NCBI GenBank assembly: GCA_036745275.1
Contig: DAIOGK010000019.1
Span: 11,448-75,447, forward strand
From: JAIUNP01 sp020161975
Lineage (GTDB): Bacteria > Pseudomonadota > Alphaproteobacteria > Rhizobiales > Beijerinckiaceae
Direction: 5' to 3'
DNA length: 64,000 nt
Under the pieces are notes generated by a model. It searched no databases. It saw only the letters and a program-made list of their open reading frames with translations, and had not been told where the DNA came from. The translations under genes were made by a program, and so were the position numbers. Below are positions 63,494 through 64,000 of this stretch, piece by piece (the first letter of the stretch is position 1; the number at the start of each line of letters is the position of its first letter).

Positions 63494-64000
63494 CACACCG
63501 CGTCCGGCACGGGCAGGACGACATGCTTGATGCCCTGGCGATAATAGGTGAAGGCAACGTGGAGTTGCCCGTCCGGCCCCTGATGCACGGATGGATAGGA
63601 CAGTTCCCGGTTCTTCCGGTCGGTGGAATTGTTGGTCATGCAATAGCCATCGCCGGTTTCAAGATCGTGCCGCACTGGCCAGGTCCGCCCGCCATCGGAT
63701 GAAATCGCTAGTGAGAGCGGCGCGCGCGGCGCCCCCCAGAAGGCGTGACGCGTCCGCTCGGGCTGTACATCGGTCGTGCCTTCGTCATCCTCGATTTCGT
63801 CATAGAGCGACAACCGCCGCTCGGTCGCATCGAGCGCACTCGCATGGTTGTAGACGAGCGCAATCCGCCCGTCGGAAAGCCGTGTCGCCTGAATGGAGGA
63901 ATTGTTGTTCGGCAGTTCGGTGGGCTGCGGCGCGCTCCACGAATGGCCGCCGTCCTTCGAGCGCGAAGCGTAGATGTAATCCGCCCAGCGGCTGCGGTAG
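63493..64000 (-). CDS. Sialidase/BNR-repeat family protein, 5' end cut by window edge
   Basis: Only the C-terminal 168 codons are present; the frame is open to the window edge. Asp-box-like segments SKDGGHSWSAP and SSDGGRTWPV and the late GQLHVAFTYYRQGIKHVV are typical of BNR_2 sialidase-like proteins in sugar catabolic operons. It would be a cytoplasmic or exported glycosidase or binding propeller; the signal region is outside the window. It is co-transcribed with the FAD dehydrogenase and Bug receptor genes. Confidence 0.78.
   Translation of the reverse strand, partial: YRSRWADYIYASRSKDGGHSWSAPQPTELPNNNSSIQATRLSDGRIALVYNHASALDATERRLSLYDEIEDDEGTTDVQPERTRHAFWGAPRAPLSLAISSDGGRTWPVRHDLETGDGYCMTNNSTDRKNRELSYPSVHQGPDGQLHVAFTYYRQGIKHVVLPVPDAV

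Noticed and set aside
61322..63544. A 740-codon plus-strand open frame across the Bug-receptor and FAD-dehydrogenase genes
   Set aside because: It runs antisense through two well-supported genes and shows charged, low-complexity sequence with no family motif.

Overview
The window reads as chromosomal DNA of a high-GC alphaproteobacterium, most likely of the order Hyphomicrobiales. The evidence is a fructose ABC transporter of the Sinorhizobium FrcBCA type, many ABC and Bug-type binding proteins, ATGA-coupled operons and a rhizobial-style intergenic palindrome. The placement is inference; no rRNA or marker gene is present. I saw no tRNA, rRNA, CRISPR array, transposase or integrase. No gene-free stretch exceeds 300 bases; the longest are 11577-11859, 60084-60331 and 44536-44782, all between divergent genes.

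Layout. 1-3118: the N-terminal part of a secreted RTX metalloprotease. 3297-21626: a surface-polysaccharide locus. Its minus-strand operon (11576 to 3297) encodes a glycosyltransferase, a hexapeptide acyltransferase, a WbmS-like deacetylase, a short-chain reductase, an acyl carrier protein, an acyl-adenylating enzyme and LuxE- and LuxC-like proteins. The plus-strand half encodes two asparagine-synthase-type amidotransferases, a Wzm/Wzt exporter, two sugar epimerases and a second glycosyltransferase. A phage-like DUF2793/C1q-like protein sits between. Together these suggest an exported glycan with an unusual acyl group and probably amide groups. 21711-26292: a ROK regulator diverging from the fructose transporter genes frcB, frcC and frcA.

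26414-34403: a three-gene operon of two MORN-repeat (putative lipo)proteins around a TIR-nSTAND-transmembrane-WD40-like protein. The two MORN genes share a perfect 598-bp direct repeat but have very different C-terminal halves, one of them AT-rich. This is the best candidate for an undescribed system: possibly an envelope-sensing, TIR-effector immune or stress module. 34397-36124: a Memo-CapA fusion.

36298-64000: a region of sugar-acid uptake and catabolism. It holds a PGDH_C-family (apionate-type) oxidoreductase, a branched-chain-type ABC transporter with a linked esterase, a flavoprotein, IdnO/IdnD for idonate, an UxuA-like mannonate dehydratase with an SMP-30 lactonase, an oligopeptide-type ABC transporter, two enolase-superfamily dehydratases, a uronate dehydrogenase, an orphan ModA, a Bug-family receptor, a GlcD-like FAD dehydrogenase and a partial sialidase-like protein. 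YgiQ lies among them. Four transcription units here carry a similar operator-like site close to TTGTATGACAT, which suggests one GntR-type regulon whose regulator is outside the window.
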